NCBI GenBank assembly: GCA_963565915.1
Contig: OY751496.1
Location: forward strand, 1,860,001 to 1,924,000
Reading direction: 5' to 3'
Source: Entoloma clypeatum
Taxonomy: Eukaryota > Basidiomycota > Agaricomycetes > Agaricales > Entolomataceae
DNA: 64,000 nucleotides
The stretch's first letter is position 1; every line of letters begins with the position of its first letter. Of this stretch, positions 1 to 13,152 are shown in pieces. Both the position numbers and the translations under genes were made by a program. Below the pieces are notes generated by a model, which had not been told where the DNA came from, ran no database searches, and saw only the letters and a list, made by a program, of their open reading frames with translations.

Positions 1-1
1 A

Positions 2-1397
2 CATCCTCCAACACCGCGCCAAATGTTCCCAAAATCATCGTCTCGCGCGCCGTCAGAGGCCTCGACGCGCTTTTCCCGCTCCACAACCCGCTCCTCGACG
101 GGCTCTGTCTCCACCGCCTCCTCCCGCCCCGCCCGATCTCCCAATGCAACCCCGATGCCCCTCCCTTCCAGCGCTGCCAAACGTCTCTCTACCTCCATCC
201 CCCTCGCCGCATCCCGCCGCACCTCCACAACGCCCGCCCAGCTCTCCTCCGTCACCTCCACCGGGTACGGCTCGCCTGCTTCCTCGATTACCCGCAAGGC
301 CCACCCGCGCCCCTCGGCCCCTCCCATCGCTCAGTCAGTGTCAGGCTCGATACGCTCAGCCAAATCCATATCCGTCTACAACACAACTGGCAGCCACACC
401 ACGGTCGATTCCGCCGATGTCAGAGTGAGGGTGACGTCCATGATTTCGCCACGCAGGACCACAGCGGCAGTGACACCACCAAAGGCAACGAAGATGTTGT
501 CTGCCGGATCCCCTGCGATCAACCTCACCTCCCCGAGCCCAAAGGTAAAGGTGAAAAGCACCCCTCAGAAAACGCCCCCGAGGCGAGGCATGCTCGTGTC
601 CGCAAGCACGAGCAGCACATTTGTCGACACGCCTTCCAAGGTCCGCTCGAAGCGGAACACGCCACACTCGACTCCCTCAAAACTGGACCCCAGGCAGAGC
701 CCCAGTGCGAACCGTGGCGCAGGAGCAGAGAGACTGACCTTGGCGATGGACAACGGTGGAATGCACAATATGACCAGCACCCTCAGCCTCCTCAATGGCT
801 CCTCTGACTTTGGATCTGGCCCGTTATCGGTGTGGGGAGGAGATGATGACGATATGACTATGGAACTCATGACAGACGTTGATGATGGAGATGTCGATGA
901 AGAGGTATCTCGCGGCGTTGTCGTGCATATAAGTTACCCTAACCCGTTTTTTGTGTCTTTCTCTCTCTTTCAAGATGGCAGCAGCCCTCTCGCAAATACA
1001 GTCCCTCCACGCCAAGAAAATTCTCCACCTCAAACGACTCCTGGAGCGCGCACAGGCGTCCACCGCCGCCCAACTTCACGCTCTTCAAGCCGAAGTGCGC
1101 CTCTTGCGTGACAATACCAACGCGTTCTCCCATTCGTCCACATATTCGTCGTTGTACCTGGCCTCCGGCCAAGGGACAGATGACCGCTGCGTTTGTGGCG
1201 GCAAGAAAAGGAAAGGGTATTGGTCAGGATACAGGGACGACGAAGATGTTGAGGACGAAGAGGAAGATGAGGAGGCAGGGTTTGGGAAGAACCTCGTCAA
1301 GGCGTTGAAGGGTAGGGGAAAGAGCGGGGATTTCAGTGAGTGGGAAGTGAGGCGCGCGTTGAGGGGGTTAAATCGAGAAGGGAGGATGAGGCTGTAA
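2..1397 (+). CDS. Ser/Thr/Pro-rich protein with C-terminal coiled coil (5' end open)
   Basis: I do not recognise the family. The frame is open to the left edge; the first ATG seen is at 23, but an earlier start outside the window is possible. Residues 1 to about 290 are low-complexity, rich in Ser, Thr, Pro and Arg, ending in an acidic run. A clean 70-nt intron (905-974, GT..AAG) joins this in phase 0 to a second exon starting MAAALSQIQSLHAKKILHLK, a leucine-heptad helix likely to form a coiled coil, followed by an acidic stretch and a basic tail ending GREGRMRL-like. Inside the second exon is a CVCGGKKRK piece. The stop is at 1395-1397, overlapping a perfect gtaagt donor, so a longer transcript splicing into the next gene cannot be excluded. 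Composition suggests a nuclear or cytoskeletal scaffold; no enzymatic motif is visible. Confidence 0.55.
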
Positions 1398-1524
1398 GTT
1401 TTCCTTCTGTTTTTCAGTATCTCCCTATTGATCGACGTTCTAGAATTGCGATCATATTAGAATGTGAGTGAAGCTCACGTTCATGTTTCAAAAAGCAAAT
1501 TCTTATTTTATCTTGAAACGGCAG

Positions 1525-4035
1525 CATGTCTTCCCGGCGACATACCTCTCCAGATCCTCCTGCTCGAAAAATACATGAAGTCTACATTCGACGTGGTAGG
1601 CCGTCTTTCGCCAGATCTAGCCTTCCGGGTCTTGAAAGAGTTGACCGTTAAAGAGCTCGTTGGTGTGCGTGGGGTGTGTACAACTTCGTTCTCTTCTTCA
1701 TCCATTTATTCATCGCCATCTTACAGGTATCACAACATTGGCGGACGATAATATCTCATCCCGCAATCTGGCGGTACCACTCTCTCCGCATCACAGCCAA
1801 CGATCCGACACCCGTCAAACCTCCTCCGACGCCCGAAGGCTGGTACGTCCCTTTCCTTCCCTATTCCTCTTGTCGAACATGAATACAACTCCCCTTTTTC
1901 CTAGGGAACCGCTCTACCGCTCCCTGCACCACCGCGAATCCAACTTTGCCAACGCCCTCCCGCAATCCATCCGCTTCCTCTCGGGTCACACCAACTTCTG
2001 CACAACGTTGTTGCTGAGAGGGAAGAGGCTGATCAGCGGGAGCTACGACGAGACGATCCGGTTCTGGGATGTGGAGACGGGGGAGATGAAGAAGTGTTTA
2101 CACGTGAAGAAGCCCGTGAGCTGTGTGGATTTCTTGGCGGAGGAAGGTGAGATTTTGTGACTTCGTGCTTCTGCATACGGGCTGACCTTGTGGATAGAGG
2201 TGTTTGTGGTGGGATTCCATGATGTTGGGTATGTTATGTATTAACAGAGATGGTTGTATGAGGTTGACGTAAACCCCGCCCCATTCAGGCGCGTGCACCT
2301 CTTTTCCTCGTTAACATTCACCCCGCTCCAACAACTCGCTGGACACCTGAACGGCATCCGCGCCGTCGCGCTCTCGTCCAAGAACCTCGTCTCTGCCGGC
2401 GCCGACAAGGCACTCGTGTGCTGGGACTGGCGCGCGGGCACGAAGATCGTGCGGTTCGGCCAGCAGACGACGATCAATATTGGGGTACAGATCATTGCGA
2501 GTTCGGATAGGGAGGAGGGTGAGAGGGTGGTTGGGGTGACTATTGATGGGATTGTCAGGGTTTTTTCGATTAGTGAGTGTTGTTTTTTTTTAATTCTCTT
2601 TTTCTTTTCTTTTATAAATATGCTGATGGGATGTTGTGTGGCAGAGAGAAGAGAGATGATTTCGCAGTTCAAGCTTTCGGAGCTGGGAGGGTCGGATCCG
2701 GTGTTGAATGCCAAGTTGCACAATGTGGGAGCGACGTCGAATAATATGCTCCAGTATGCGCTTCCTTCTCTTGGTTTGTGCATCAGCTGATCGGATTATT
2801 ATTTTTTCCCCCGATAGGTGGTTTGCTGCGAAAGGAACACAGATGACGGTAAACGTTTTCTCTTATTTACAAGGTCTTTGCTGATTGAATGACCTTAGTG
2901 TGCAACAAAATCCATCATACTACACCTCCAATGGCAAGAAAGCGAGGACAACAACAAGCCTATCACCAGCCCATCTCAACCTCAAATACAGTCGCCCATC
3001 TCAGCTTCACCCGTCGCGAACACTTCCATTCCACGCACAAGAACAGTCTCCTCGCTGGCAACGGCTAGTACCTCATCCTCCTCTATCTCAACGCCCAACC
3101 GCCGCCTTACACCATCCTTGTCAACCTCCATTACCTCGTCCTCCATCACCAGAAGCCGTCTGAGCCTCAGCACCGTCGGTGCGCCACGCACCCCCATCAA
3201 CAACGCTGGATCTAGCCTAGCGACCCCGTCCCCCGTCAGCGGTGTGAGAGCAGGTACACCCTTTGGAGGAGGAGGGGGAGGGGGGAGACCGAGCATGGGG
3301 ACACCCATATCTGCGACGGGGGGAGACCCGCTGTTCGCGATCCGGTTTGGGAGGGCGGCGATTTTGACGGCGCCGCCGAAGATTGTAGCGGTGGTGGAGA
3401 CGCCGGATGTGGCTGTGGGTGCGGTGGATCCGAGGAAGAGGAGGGTGGTGACTGCGACGAGGTTTAGTTCGAGGGCTGGGGCCGATCGGCGGGTGGGTTG
3501 TTCTTTTCTTTTTTGAAGTGGGGGGCTGATTGATGTTCTTGATAGATATTTATGTCTACGCACCACGACAAGGAGCACCTGGAGGTGCACGTTGTTGAAG
3601 ACCCGGAGGACGCGATTGTGCGCGATCCGCCGCCCGTGCCAGTTGACATTGATACGGACGTCCGTGAGTTGTCTGGTGCGTGGGCGGCGTTGGTGGGTGT
3701 GGACAATGTTTCTGGGCAGAGGACGAAGGGTCTGCTGGGCCAGCTGCCGAATAAGTTTGTGGGGCTAGCGACGCCGGAGAAGAATCCGATGTCGATGCAG
3801 TTGAGCCATGAGCAGGTAGTGGTTGGGTGTGCGGATGGGACGATTTAGTGGGTTTCTACTTGTCCTCTTTTTCTTTGACATGTTTGCTAACGCTTTACGT
3901 TCGTTATCCTTAGTGTTATGAATTTTGTGGGGCACGAGTATCAGAAGGAACGTGCGAAGGTTATGGAGGATGAGGGCTATGCGAATGGAAGAGAGGATTC
4001 TATGAGTCCAGATGGATCTGAGGAGGGTGGTTGAG
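1525..4035 (+). CDS. F-box and WD40 repeat protein (Pof10-like)
   Basis: Probable substrate receptor of an SCF ubiquitin ligase: the F-box binds Skp1 and the WD40 propeller binds the substrate. An F-box helix set ([20 protein letters not shown]) runs across an intron into [22 protein letters not shown]40 blades follow, for example [17 protein letters not shown] and [19 protein letters not shown]. The middle (2890-3500) is a Ser/Thr/Pro-rich disordered insert before further blade-like sequence; the protein ends in an acidic tail at 4033-4035. At least seven introns of ordinary size separate the exons. The true start is uncertain: the coding frame is open at an acceptor near 1525 and the first in-frame ATG is at 1575, so a short upstream exon may be missing. 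The layout resembles S. pombe Pof10, but the assignment to that subfamily is from memory of the family only. Confidence 0.75.
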
Positions 4036-4467
4036 GACAAGAAGTTTGATTTTTAGACATCACTCATTCGTTTGCTTTCTAGAGCTATTTTCTTGATTGT
4101 TTAGAATCACCTCGGGAGGAATTTAGACAAAGGACTTTTGCAATACAATGATAATCTTGACAACCTGCGTAAATTGCTGCATTGAATCCAGTAGACTGCT
4201 CTGCATGCATAGTTTCGATTGTCAGTACAGTACATGTGTGCCCACCACAGATTCTCGAACGTAAGACAGGGCCTGAAATCATATCATGAATTTCGCATAT
4301 TGTTTGGCATGTAGTCTGTATGCAGAAGGGCGAGGGATGCAGAGCAATAAAAAAGAAACAGAAAAAATCCGACACCTCAACCCAACTCCAACTCCCTCTG
4401 GACCGACAGCCCTTCTGCTGATTATCGCGATGTGCGAGATGGGGGCCGGATGATCAGATCGTTTTTT
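4036..4467. other. Convergent 3' intergenic region
   Basis: This stretch lies between the 3' ends of the F-box gene (plus strand) and the eS30 gene (minus strand). Only short uninformative open frames are present. It presumably holds both 3' UTRs and polyadenylation signals; I see no RNA gene or repeat in it. Confidence 0.6.
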
Positions 4468-4974
4468 TTACTTCTCGGGGTTGGCGTTCCTGTGTGCAAG
4501 GGAGGATTCATTAGCATCGGCTCAAGATCGAATTTAGAGAAAGAGGGTCAGATAGGAGCGAAAGACATAAAAGATGCATTGCTATCAACACGTTGAGATT
4601 CAGTGTGAACTATGCTTGTTTTGGCTTGTATCATCAGACAGCGAGCCGAAGCCACTTGAGGGACATTGGGGCAAAAACATAAGGAGGGAAAAAGTACTAA
4701 CATCCGCCGCTTGCCGCCTGGCAGTGTTGTTACATTGACGAATCTAAGCCATCCTATCAGTATTCTGTTAGGTGAGAAGTCGAATGCAACGCACCGGCGG
4801 TTATACAAGATCCTCTTCTTAGCGCGGCCCTTTGGCGTCTTTTTCTTCTCTTGGGGCTCGACCTTTGGTGTCTGCGACTTGACTTTACCAGCACGGGCGA
4901 GAGAGCCGTGAACTAGCGATGACACACATTTAGTGCATCGGGAGAACGAAGGGCCAGCAAGTACCTTTTCCCAT
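4468..4974 (-). CDS. RPS30: 40S ribosomal protein eS30 (no ubiquitin-like fusion)
   Basis: Small-subunit ribosomal protein eS30, a basic protein near the decoding region of the 40S subunit. Four exons on the minus strand: 4974-4965, 4912-4795, 4743-4702 and 4489-4468, total 192 nt and 63 residues, the usual length for fungal eS30. All junctions are canonical GT-AG and in frame. The protein starts [20 protein letters not shown], contains the conserved RILYNRRFVNVTT segment and ends NANPEK. There is no FAU-type ubiquitin-like leader: exon 1 is only 10 nt and encodes MGK plus one base, as in yeasts. The third intron (4701-4490, 212 nt) is far longer than its neighbours (52 nt for each of the other two) and hosts a box C/D snoRNA. 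Expression is probably high and coupled to snoRNA production. The identification is secure. Confidence 0.96.
4545..4640 (-). ncRNA. snR60: Box C/D snoRNA, snR60 / SNORD80 homologue, in eS30 intron 3
   Basis: On the minus strand there is a C box CUGAUGA (4637-4631), D' box CUGA (4603-4600), C'-like UGAUAGC (4587-4581) and D box CUGA (4551-4548). The guide before D' (GCAUAGUUCAC) is complementary to LSU rRNA GUGAACUAUGC; the fifth-nucleotide rule places the 2'-O-methyl on the A of GUG-A, the yeast 25S Am817 site. The guide before D (GUCUUUCGCUCCUAU) pairs over 15 nt (one G-U) with AUAGGGGCGAAAGAC and points to Gm908. Yeast snR60 guides exactly this pair, and human SNORD80 the equivalent sites. 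Box-proximal stems are weak, but 7-nt complements in the flanking intron (4643-4649 with 4517-4523) would bring boxes C and D together. The rRNA sequences are recalled, not computed. Confidence 0.9.
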
Positions 4975-5272
4975 GTTGTCTTGAGGTTGCGGTGGGCGTC
5001 TTGATCAGTGCTTGACTCTTGTGGATAACTGTACAGTCATGCAAATAGAGTTTCGGCATTTCAATTTGGGATCCCTGCCGCTGTTTGTTTAGTCCTGACG
5101 GTCTCGGCCTCCTCCTCACCACGTAAACTTCCTCGACTCTCAACCATTGACGCGCTGCTGACATTCAGTTGTCGTGCAGGTCCTTGAAAAGAAGGTATAT
5201 ATTATACATCTGATTGGAAGCAAAATGGAAATTGATTAGCTATTTCGTAGGTTTCGTTATTTTTTTTTAGCC
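4975..5272. promoter_or_regulatory. Shared divergent promoter region, eS30 / chromodomain gene
   Basis: These 298 bp separate the divergent ATGs of eS30 (minus) and the chromodomain gene (plus) and must hold both 5' UTRs and core promoters. A T-rich run (5261-5270) sits directly before the plus-strand ATG. No single factor site is assigned. The call rests on position only. Confidence 0.5.
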
Positions 5273-8200
5273 ATGGACGCGGATGATGGAGCTTCTATAT
5301 CCTCTGCGCTCGAAGTTTCTGAACGGGAAACTCAATTTGTGCCCCAAGAGGATGACGAGGAGACCTTATGGGCGGTGATTGAGATTACCGATGAGAAAGG
5401 CAGAAAGTACAAGGTAAAATGGGCTGGTGTAGATCCCAAGACCAAGAAGCCATGGCCGCAGAGCTGGGTACCCAAGCACGACTGCACCGACGGCCTTGTA
5501 ACGGAGTGGAAACGCAAGCAAGCTTCAAAAAAGAAAGAGACTGTGCGCAAGAAAGGTACGTTGATGAGTATGATACTGTTATCAGAAGATATCAACGGAT
5601 ACACTAAATATCAGTTGAAAAAAAGACCTCCAGCGCCTCCAAGAAGTCTGCGTTATCGCGCGCATCCATCGTTTCAAAGGGTTCCACCGCTACCTCCTCC
5701 ACCGTCAGGAAACGTCCTCCAGCATCAAATGCCACTGCCCAGCCTCCTACCGTTTCGAATGGGAAACATTCGCGTGAACCAGAGGTCAATGGTGATGAAA
5801 TTGTATCGACCTCCCGTCCCCGGAAGAAACGAAAAGTAGACGAGGATATGGATGAACAAGGACACGAGGTGGAAGAGCCTCCCGTGGACAGCTACGAGGT
5901 TAAGCCCGTCTCGAAATTCGGAAGAGTTCTTCGGAATGAGGATGAGGACGAGGATGAGGATGCAGAGATGGAGAGCGTCGCTGAAATGCGAAAGCCGACG
6001 CAGAAGGGTACCAGACCATCGAGGACCATGTCCAGGCGTGGGGGTCGAACTTTACCTGAGAAACGTAACGAGAAAATGCTGGATGAAGCGGGTGAGAACA
6101 GCCGGAGCCATAGCGCCAGTACCACATCTACTCGTAAAACGCCAGCGACCAAACGTGCTGTACCGCGACCGACGCTGCGTCGTAGACGTATGTCCCCGAA
6201 TGGCAAAAACCGACCACCCTTACTTCCTGTTTCTGAGGACGATGATGAGGAGGAGCCTCCACCTCTGGAACGTCGTAGCCTCCGTCCTACGTCTAGCCTT
6301 CGACATCCTCGCCTTATAGAAGAGGTGGACGATCACATTGATGAACACCCACAAACACCACTTCCCAGTCCACCAACATTACAAACTCATCACTCACCAC
6401 AATCGCAATCACCTCCTCCACCACTTTCATCCATCCCATGCTGCCTCTCCCCGGATGCTGTCGAGCGTCTTCGACTATTTGATGCCGAACTTGAGCGCTT
6501 GAAAACAACGACTGAACAGTTTGACGTCGTTCCGGCGTCCCAAAAACATCAAGAACTCAATCTCACAGCGAAGGGGAGCTCACCGTATGTTGTGATCTCC
6601 CCGCCTGTACCTATCCAGGCGTCCCCTCAATCTAGAGATTCCATCCTACACCGGATGGAGGACGACTTTGTCAATTACGATGCAGATCTACAACCTCCAG
6701 AAGACCGTTTGGCGGCAGAGCCTCATTCTCCAGAAGTGGAGAAACAGCCTGTACTAACCCTCCCCGTCCCTTCAGAAAGGCCGCAGCTCAAGCAGAACCG
6801 CGCAGGAGACGATGATTCCTATCGACAGGAGGTTGTCCCTGAGACAGAGACAGAGTCACAGTCCCAATCCCAGTCACAGGGACAATACAGCAGACCATTA
6901 CAAAGGGCCCCCACAGCAAGTGTCATCATCGCTGGCTCTGAAAGCGCCGATAAAGCTGATGCTACCGCTGCCACCTCTACGACTGTCCCGCCCAAAACTG
7001 TGACACCTCTCCGTGGTTCAGGGTCCCTCATATCGAAAATGAAGCCTCGCACCCCAGGATCTGCGAGCAAGTTCTCATTATATGATAGTGACGATGTAGG
7101 ATATGGATACGGCGACAATGTGCTTTCCACCGTACGAGAGGCCGATGAGGCCGAAGGCGAAGGCGTAGATGGAACTCGCAAGCGACCGCGCGCCGACTCC
7201 GAGAGTACCATGGAAAGTGACGGGGAGGAACAGAACCGCAAGGAGAGGGAGAACCGCAAGAAGGACAGCAAAGTCTTCAAACCGATTCCTCACCTTTCGC
7301 CATCGCAGTTCACGCCGCATCTTCCGACGATCTCGACGATACTGGCGGATTTGGAGGAAGCTGCAGCAGAGGAACTCGTGAGTTCTATTGAACAGTTTAG
7401 TTCCCCTGAGAAAGGGTGTGTGACCCGCAGGCGGAGGGGCGTGAGGAACGGGAAAGCGAGGACAGCAAGGGGCAAGCGGCGGGTGGTGGAAGATGAAAGG
7501 GACAGTGAGGAAAGTGAGGGGGCGAAACAGCGGGATGTAAACGAAGTTTCAGTGACGGACCAGGACGACGATAGCCTGGAAGCGGTCGTGATGCAGCGTG
7601 GGATGCAGCTTGCGGAGAATGCGAGGCGAGAAAAGAAGGCGATGGAATATCAGTTGGGTTTGAGAGTCAAGAGAGTGGTGTTGACGGACCTTTCGGCGGC
7701 GGCAAGGAACGGCGTGAAGGGAAAGGGCAAGGAGGGAGAGCTGAAGGTGCTTGGGTTTGGAGTGCAATCGCGAGGTGGTTCCAAGGGGTCGGGGAGTGAA
7801 GAGATAGAGAACAGTCGAACGCAGGATGGAGAGGATAATGGGCCTTCCCCCGAAGGGGAGTCCGACACCGAGCGAAGGGAAAGGATATCCATTGAAGCGC
7901 TACGGGAGGAGGTGGAGGAATCAACACAGGACCTGTTGGCGGAGCAGCAAGCGCCCCTCGAAGGAGGTTTAGAGGGGGCCGAAGTGGATGTTGAGATGGA
8001 CGACCTTATGGAAGAGGAAATACCTGAAGTCCATGAGCCGGAGGAAGAGAAGATTATCGAGACGATCGCGGAAGAAGAATCGGCTGCTCACGACGCCAAT
8101 TGTGACCTCAAGTCTTCTCCTCCTCATTTCAATGAAGAACTCTCTGAAGTCCATGAGGCATCAGTTGAAGAAAGGGACTTTGACGAGCTCCAACCTCAAG

Positions 8201-9440
8201 TGATGGATCTTGAAATTCCATCTAATGATGCAGATTTACCCCCATCCCGGGAAAAAACAAGTTCTGTCACCGGACGACGCGTAGTGTCGATGATCGAGGT
8301 AGAAACCAACCTCGTCGTTCCACCCACCGCTCCAGATGCTTCATCAAGTCCTGTTACACCTGAGCCAAGTCAGGAGGTACGTACGCTCCCGAGTCGATCC
8401 TTGTCGCAGTGGCTGATCATCTATGTCCTTGATTCAGGACACTCACCAGGATGAACCCCGACACCTCGGAGCCGCCTTGAGCTTGCTGAACGTTAAATCC
8501 CAGGAAATTTCGCGGTTGGAGGGCTTGTTCCATGCTGAACAAGCAAAGACCGCCGCATTCTTGAAGGAGATTGAAGCACTCAAACAAGCGCTCGAGGCTG
8601 CCCATGTCCATGTTTCCCATCCTGAGCAAGCAGAACGTGTTTCGGTATTAGCTGAGGCTGGAGAAGAGTCAGCACAGGAAGAGGCGAAACGCGAGCAAGA
8701 CCATGACGCGGTGGTCGCTCAGGTCAAAAGCCTGACGAAGCAGAAAGAGAGCGCGGACAAGGAGGTCGAATTCTTCCGGGAGCAGTATATGAAGGCTTCT
8801 TCGTTTGTTTCTGCTGTACGAGCAGAGAACAATGAGCTTGAGCAGCGTGCGTGCGTCGCAGAACAGCAGGCCAAGACAGGTGTGGAGGCGATCAAGCTGA
8901 CATATGAGCTGCGCCTCAAAACACTCGAAGATGACAAAAGTTCATGGAAACGGCTCGCGCTTTTCGTCACGGAGAAGGATGAACGGACAAACGACGACAT
9001 TCGCAGACGGGCGGGGGAAGAACCGCAGCTGAGGGCACGTGTCGAGGAGCTGGAAGACGCACATCACAGGCTGCTTGAACAAACCAACATGTTGCAGGAT
9101 GACTTGGAGAGTCGGGAGACGCATGCCAGGGAGCTCGACATGGAGAATGTGGTGTGGAAGAAGGAGATTGTAAGGTTGACCGAAGAGCTGAGTCGGGTCA
9201 AAGCGGAGTTTAGAAGGCTTGAAGGAGGAAGGCGGAGTGAAGAGGACGAGGATCCTGATGAGATGGTGTATCTGTGTCATTGGAGGCTGGAAGATGGGAA
9301 TGTTGATTGTGGCAAAGCTTTCATGAGTATAGAGGTGCGTATCTGTTGGGTTGTGAGGAAGCATGCCTGACATGAATATCTAGGAACTTCAAATACACTT
9401 GTATAAGGGAGCCCACCTAGGAGAACATTTGTATCGCTGA
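5273..9440 (+). CDS. Chromodomain - coiled coil - C2H2 zinc-finger nuclear protein
   Basis: Four exons (5273-5555, 5615-8376, 8438-9334, 9384-9440), all junctions canonical and in frame, give 1332 residues. Residues about 28-80 (LWAVIEITDEKGRKYKVKWA ... SWVPKHDCTDGLVTEWKRKQ) look like a chromodomain, which in general reads methylated histone tails. An SV40-like nuclear localisation signal, PRKKRKVDED, lies near residue 180. About 800 residues of acidic/Ser/Pro-rich, presumably disordered sequence follow, with SQSQSQSQ and EDEDEDEDA tracts. Exon 3 is a long coiled coil (about 1020-1280). The last 40 residues, spanning the final intron, have a C2H2 pattern: CHWRLEDGNVDCGKAF ... ELQIHLYKGAH. The C-to-C spacing is wider than in a classical finger. 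It probably acts in chromatin or transcription control; I know no named orthologue. Confidence 0.85.
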
Positions 9441-9504
9441 CTGATATATGTAATTTTGGATTTCAATGCAGCTTGGTTTTCTGATGTATTTTCTGTATTA
9501 AGGA

Positions 9505-9633
9505 TCACTCAATATACCGCCGCAGTCTCTCAGAACCAACAATGATATCCCGAACATCATATACAACCCTCATCCCTTGCTCCGCGACTGGCGTGAACAC
9601 GCTCGACCCCGTCCATGACCTGAGGACACCATC
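9505..9633 (-). pseudogene. Orphan terminal-exon-like fragment
   Basis: On the minus strand an intron-like acceptor (ttgacag) is followed by 43 in-frame codons ending at a TGA at 9507-9505. The reading, DGVLRSWTGSSVFTPVAEQG then MRVVYDVRDIIVGSERLRRY, has the composition of real protein. I cannot find a convincing upstream exon: the preceding minus-strand sequence runs into the antisense of the next gene. It may be the relict 3' end of a lost gene or a chance frame. Function unknown. Confidence 0.25.
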
Positions 9634-9720
9634 CTGTCAAGTTACATAAGCAAGATAACTTGCTTCCATCCTCAACCTCTTCTCGCTCGCAGGCCGAACT
9701 AGTACTCCGACACAGAAATT

Positions 9721-10593
9721 ATGCGCAGCAAAATTTCACCAACTATCTGCTGGATCCTCGCCTTCTTTTTTGTGGTGCTGAACGTGGGGATCGCCTTTGC
9801 CTCGCTCTATCCAACACAGCCAATCGAAAGTACAGAATTCTCGGCTGGGCAGCTCGCTTTGATCACTTGGAAAGACGACAATCATCGGCCGCATCTAGAA
9901 GACATGGGCCATGTATGGATCAAGCTATACGACGCGGACGATGTAAGTTCAGTTCAAACGTACGATTCTTTGGGAACGCATATTTCGGCGATCTGCTGGA
10001 GCATGAACGCCTATAACGGATGCATTGAGGATTGTTGATTGACCGCTTTTGGTCGATTTTAGGCATACGTTGCGACTCTCGCGAAACATGTATCCCCAAC
10101 TGCATACTCTCAATCTGTGTTCATCCCTACGGGGCTACCCAAATCCTCTCATTAGTGGGTTTCCCTTTTTCCTTCTTCCTGTGCATCGCAGATATATATC
10201 TAATAACACATCCGTATTCGCAGCTATCTTTCCTTTTCGTCCAAAGAACCACACATGACAGCCTACACCGCCGACTTCACCATCACGCCGTATAGCTATC
10301 TCTTTCCAGCCGACATGAAACTTGGGAACAAGACTACGACTCCTCATTCCAACCGGACTATTGACGCGTCATCGTCGATCACAGCTACGAACAAGATAAC
10401 ACCTACATCACCTGCATCAGAATCTCCGTCAGCTACAGCTGCTCGCGCGGATCAGTCTGGAAGCAATCCTTCTCATGGCAACACAAACAACAACCTTCGA
10501 AAGGGCGGTGGCACGAAGATTAACTTGGAATCGCATCAATTCGGGGTTGTCGTTCTCTGGCCTGCGTTGATTGGCATTTTCATGGCGATTTAG
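9721..10593 (+). CDS. Kre9/Knh1-like Ser/Thr-rich GPI-anchored surface protein
   Basis: Three exons (9721-9942, 10063-10154, 10224-10593) encode 227 residues. A hydrophobic signal peptide of about 27 residues (ICWILAFFFVVLNVGIAFA core) is followed by a Kre9/Knh1-type N-terminal domain: YPTQPIESTEFSAGQLALIT, then after the introns SHYYLSFSSKEPHMTAYTAD, matching the family pattern of Ser/Thr-rich GPI-anchored membrane proteins. A Ser/Thr/Asn-rich spacer follows, and the C-terminus is a hydrophobic tail (GVVVLWPALIGIFMAI) typical of a GPI-attachment signal. The likely place is the plasma membrane or cell wall, with a suspected role in beta-1,6-glucan or wall organisation by analogy with Kre9. 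Reading without the second intron meets a stop straight after exon 2, so that splice is required. Confidence 0.8.
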
Positions 10594-10744
10594 CTACAAA
10601 TTACGATGTTATGTGCCATTTCACGTTTGTATCCTAAGATCAAATGTACACAGATGTCGTTCTTGAGAAGCTTCCTGAGTTATTTGTATCGAGTTTCCCC
10701 AACAGAATGCTCAACACGTGATCAGCTCTAACTTGTTTCCCTAC

Positions 10745-12849
<2,105 letters not shown>

Positions 12850-13049
12850 TGATGTTGTTCTCCTATCAAATCTGTCATTTTTGTTTTCGCTGGAGTCTGA
12901 CCTTCTCTTCCTGAGACTGTCAGTAATCGCATATTTCCTGTAACATGATGGGCTGACTTCAAACGGGCTGACTTCAAATGCTTGCTAGGATGACTTTCCC
13001 AAAATAATTTTCAGATGTGAGGAGTAAAATCAATACCGCCAGCGGAACA

Positions 13050-13123
13050 TGGCCAACGTGGGGATCGAACCCAAGACCTTCGCGTTATTAGCACGACGCT
13101 CTAACCAACTGAGCTAGTCGGCC
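13050..13123 (-). tRNA. tRNA-Ile (anticodon AAU)
   Basis: The minus strand folds as a complete cloverleaf without intron. The acceptor stem GGCCGAC pairs with GUUGGCC (one G-U), the discriminator is A, the D arm reads GCUCAGUUGGUUAGAGC, the anticodon stem UCGUG/CGCGA closes the loop CUAAUAA (anticodon AAU, read as IAU for isoleucine after editing), and the T arm contains GGGUUCGAUCCCC. CCA is not encoded, as expected in eukaryotes. Confidence 0.97.
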
Positions 13124-13152
13124 ATTGGCATGGATTTCTGTTGGGACTCACA

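Noticed and set aside
2241..3590. Long minus-strand frames opposite the F-box/WD40 gene
   Set aside because: They are reverse shadows; the plus strand carries WD40 blades and consistent splice sites.
9943..10062. Possible snoRNA in the 120-nt first intron of the Kre9-like gene
   Set aside because: No C box (RUGAUGA) and D box pair with usable guides was found.
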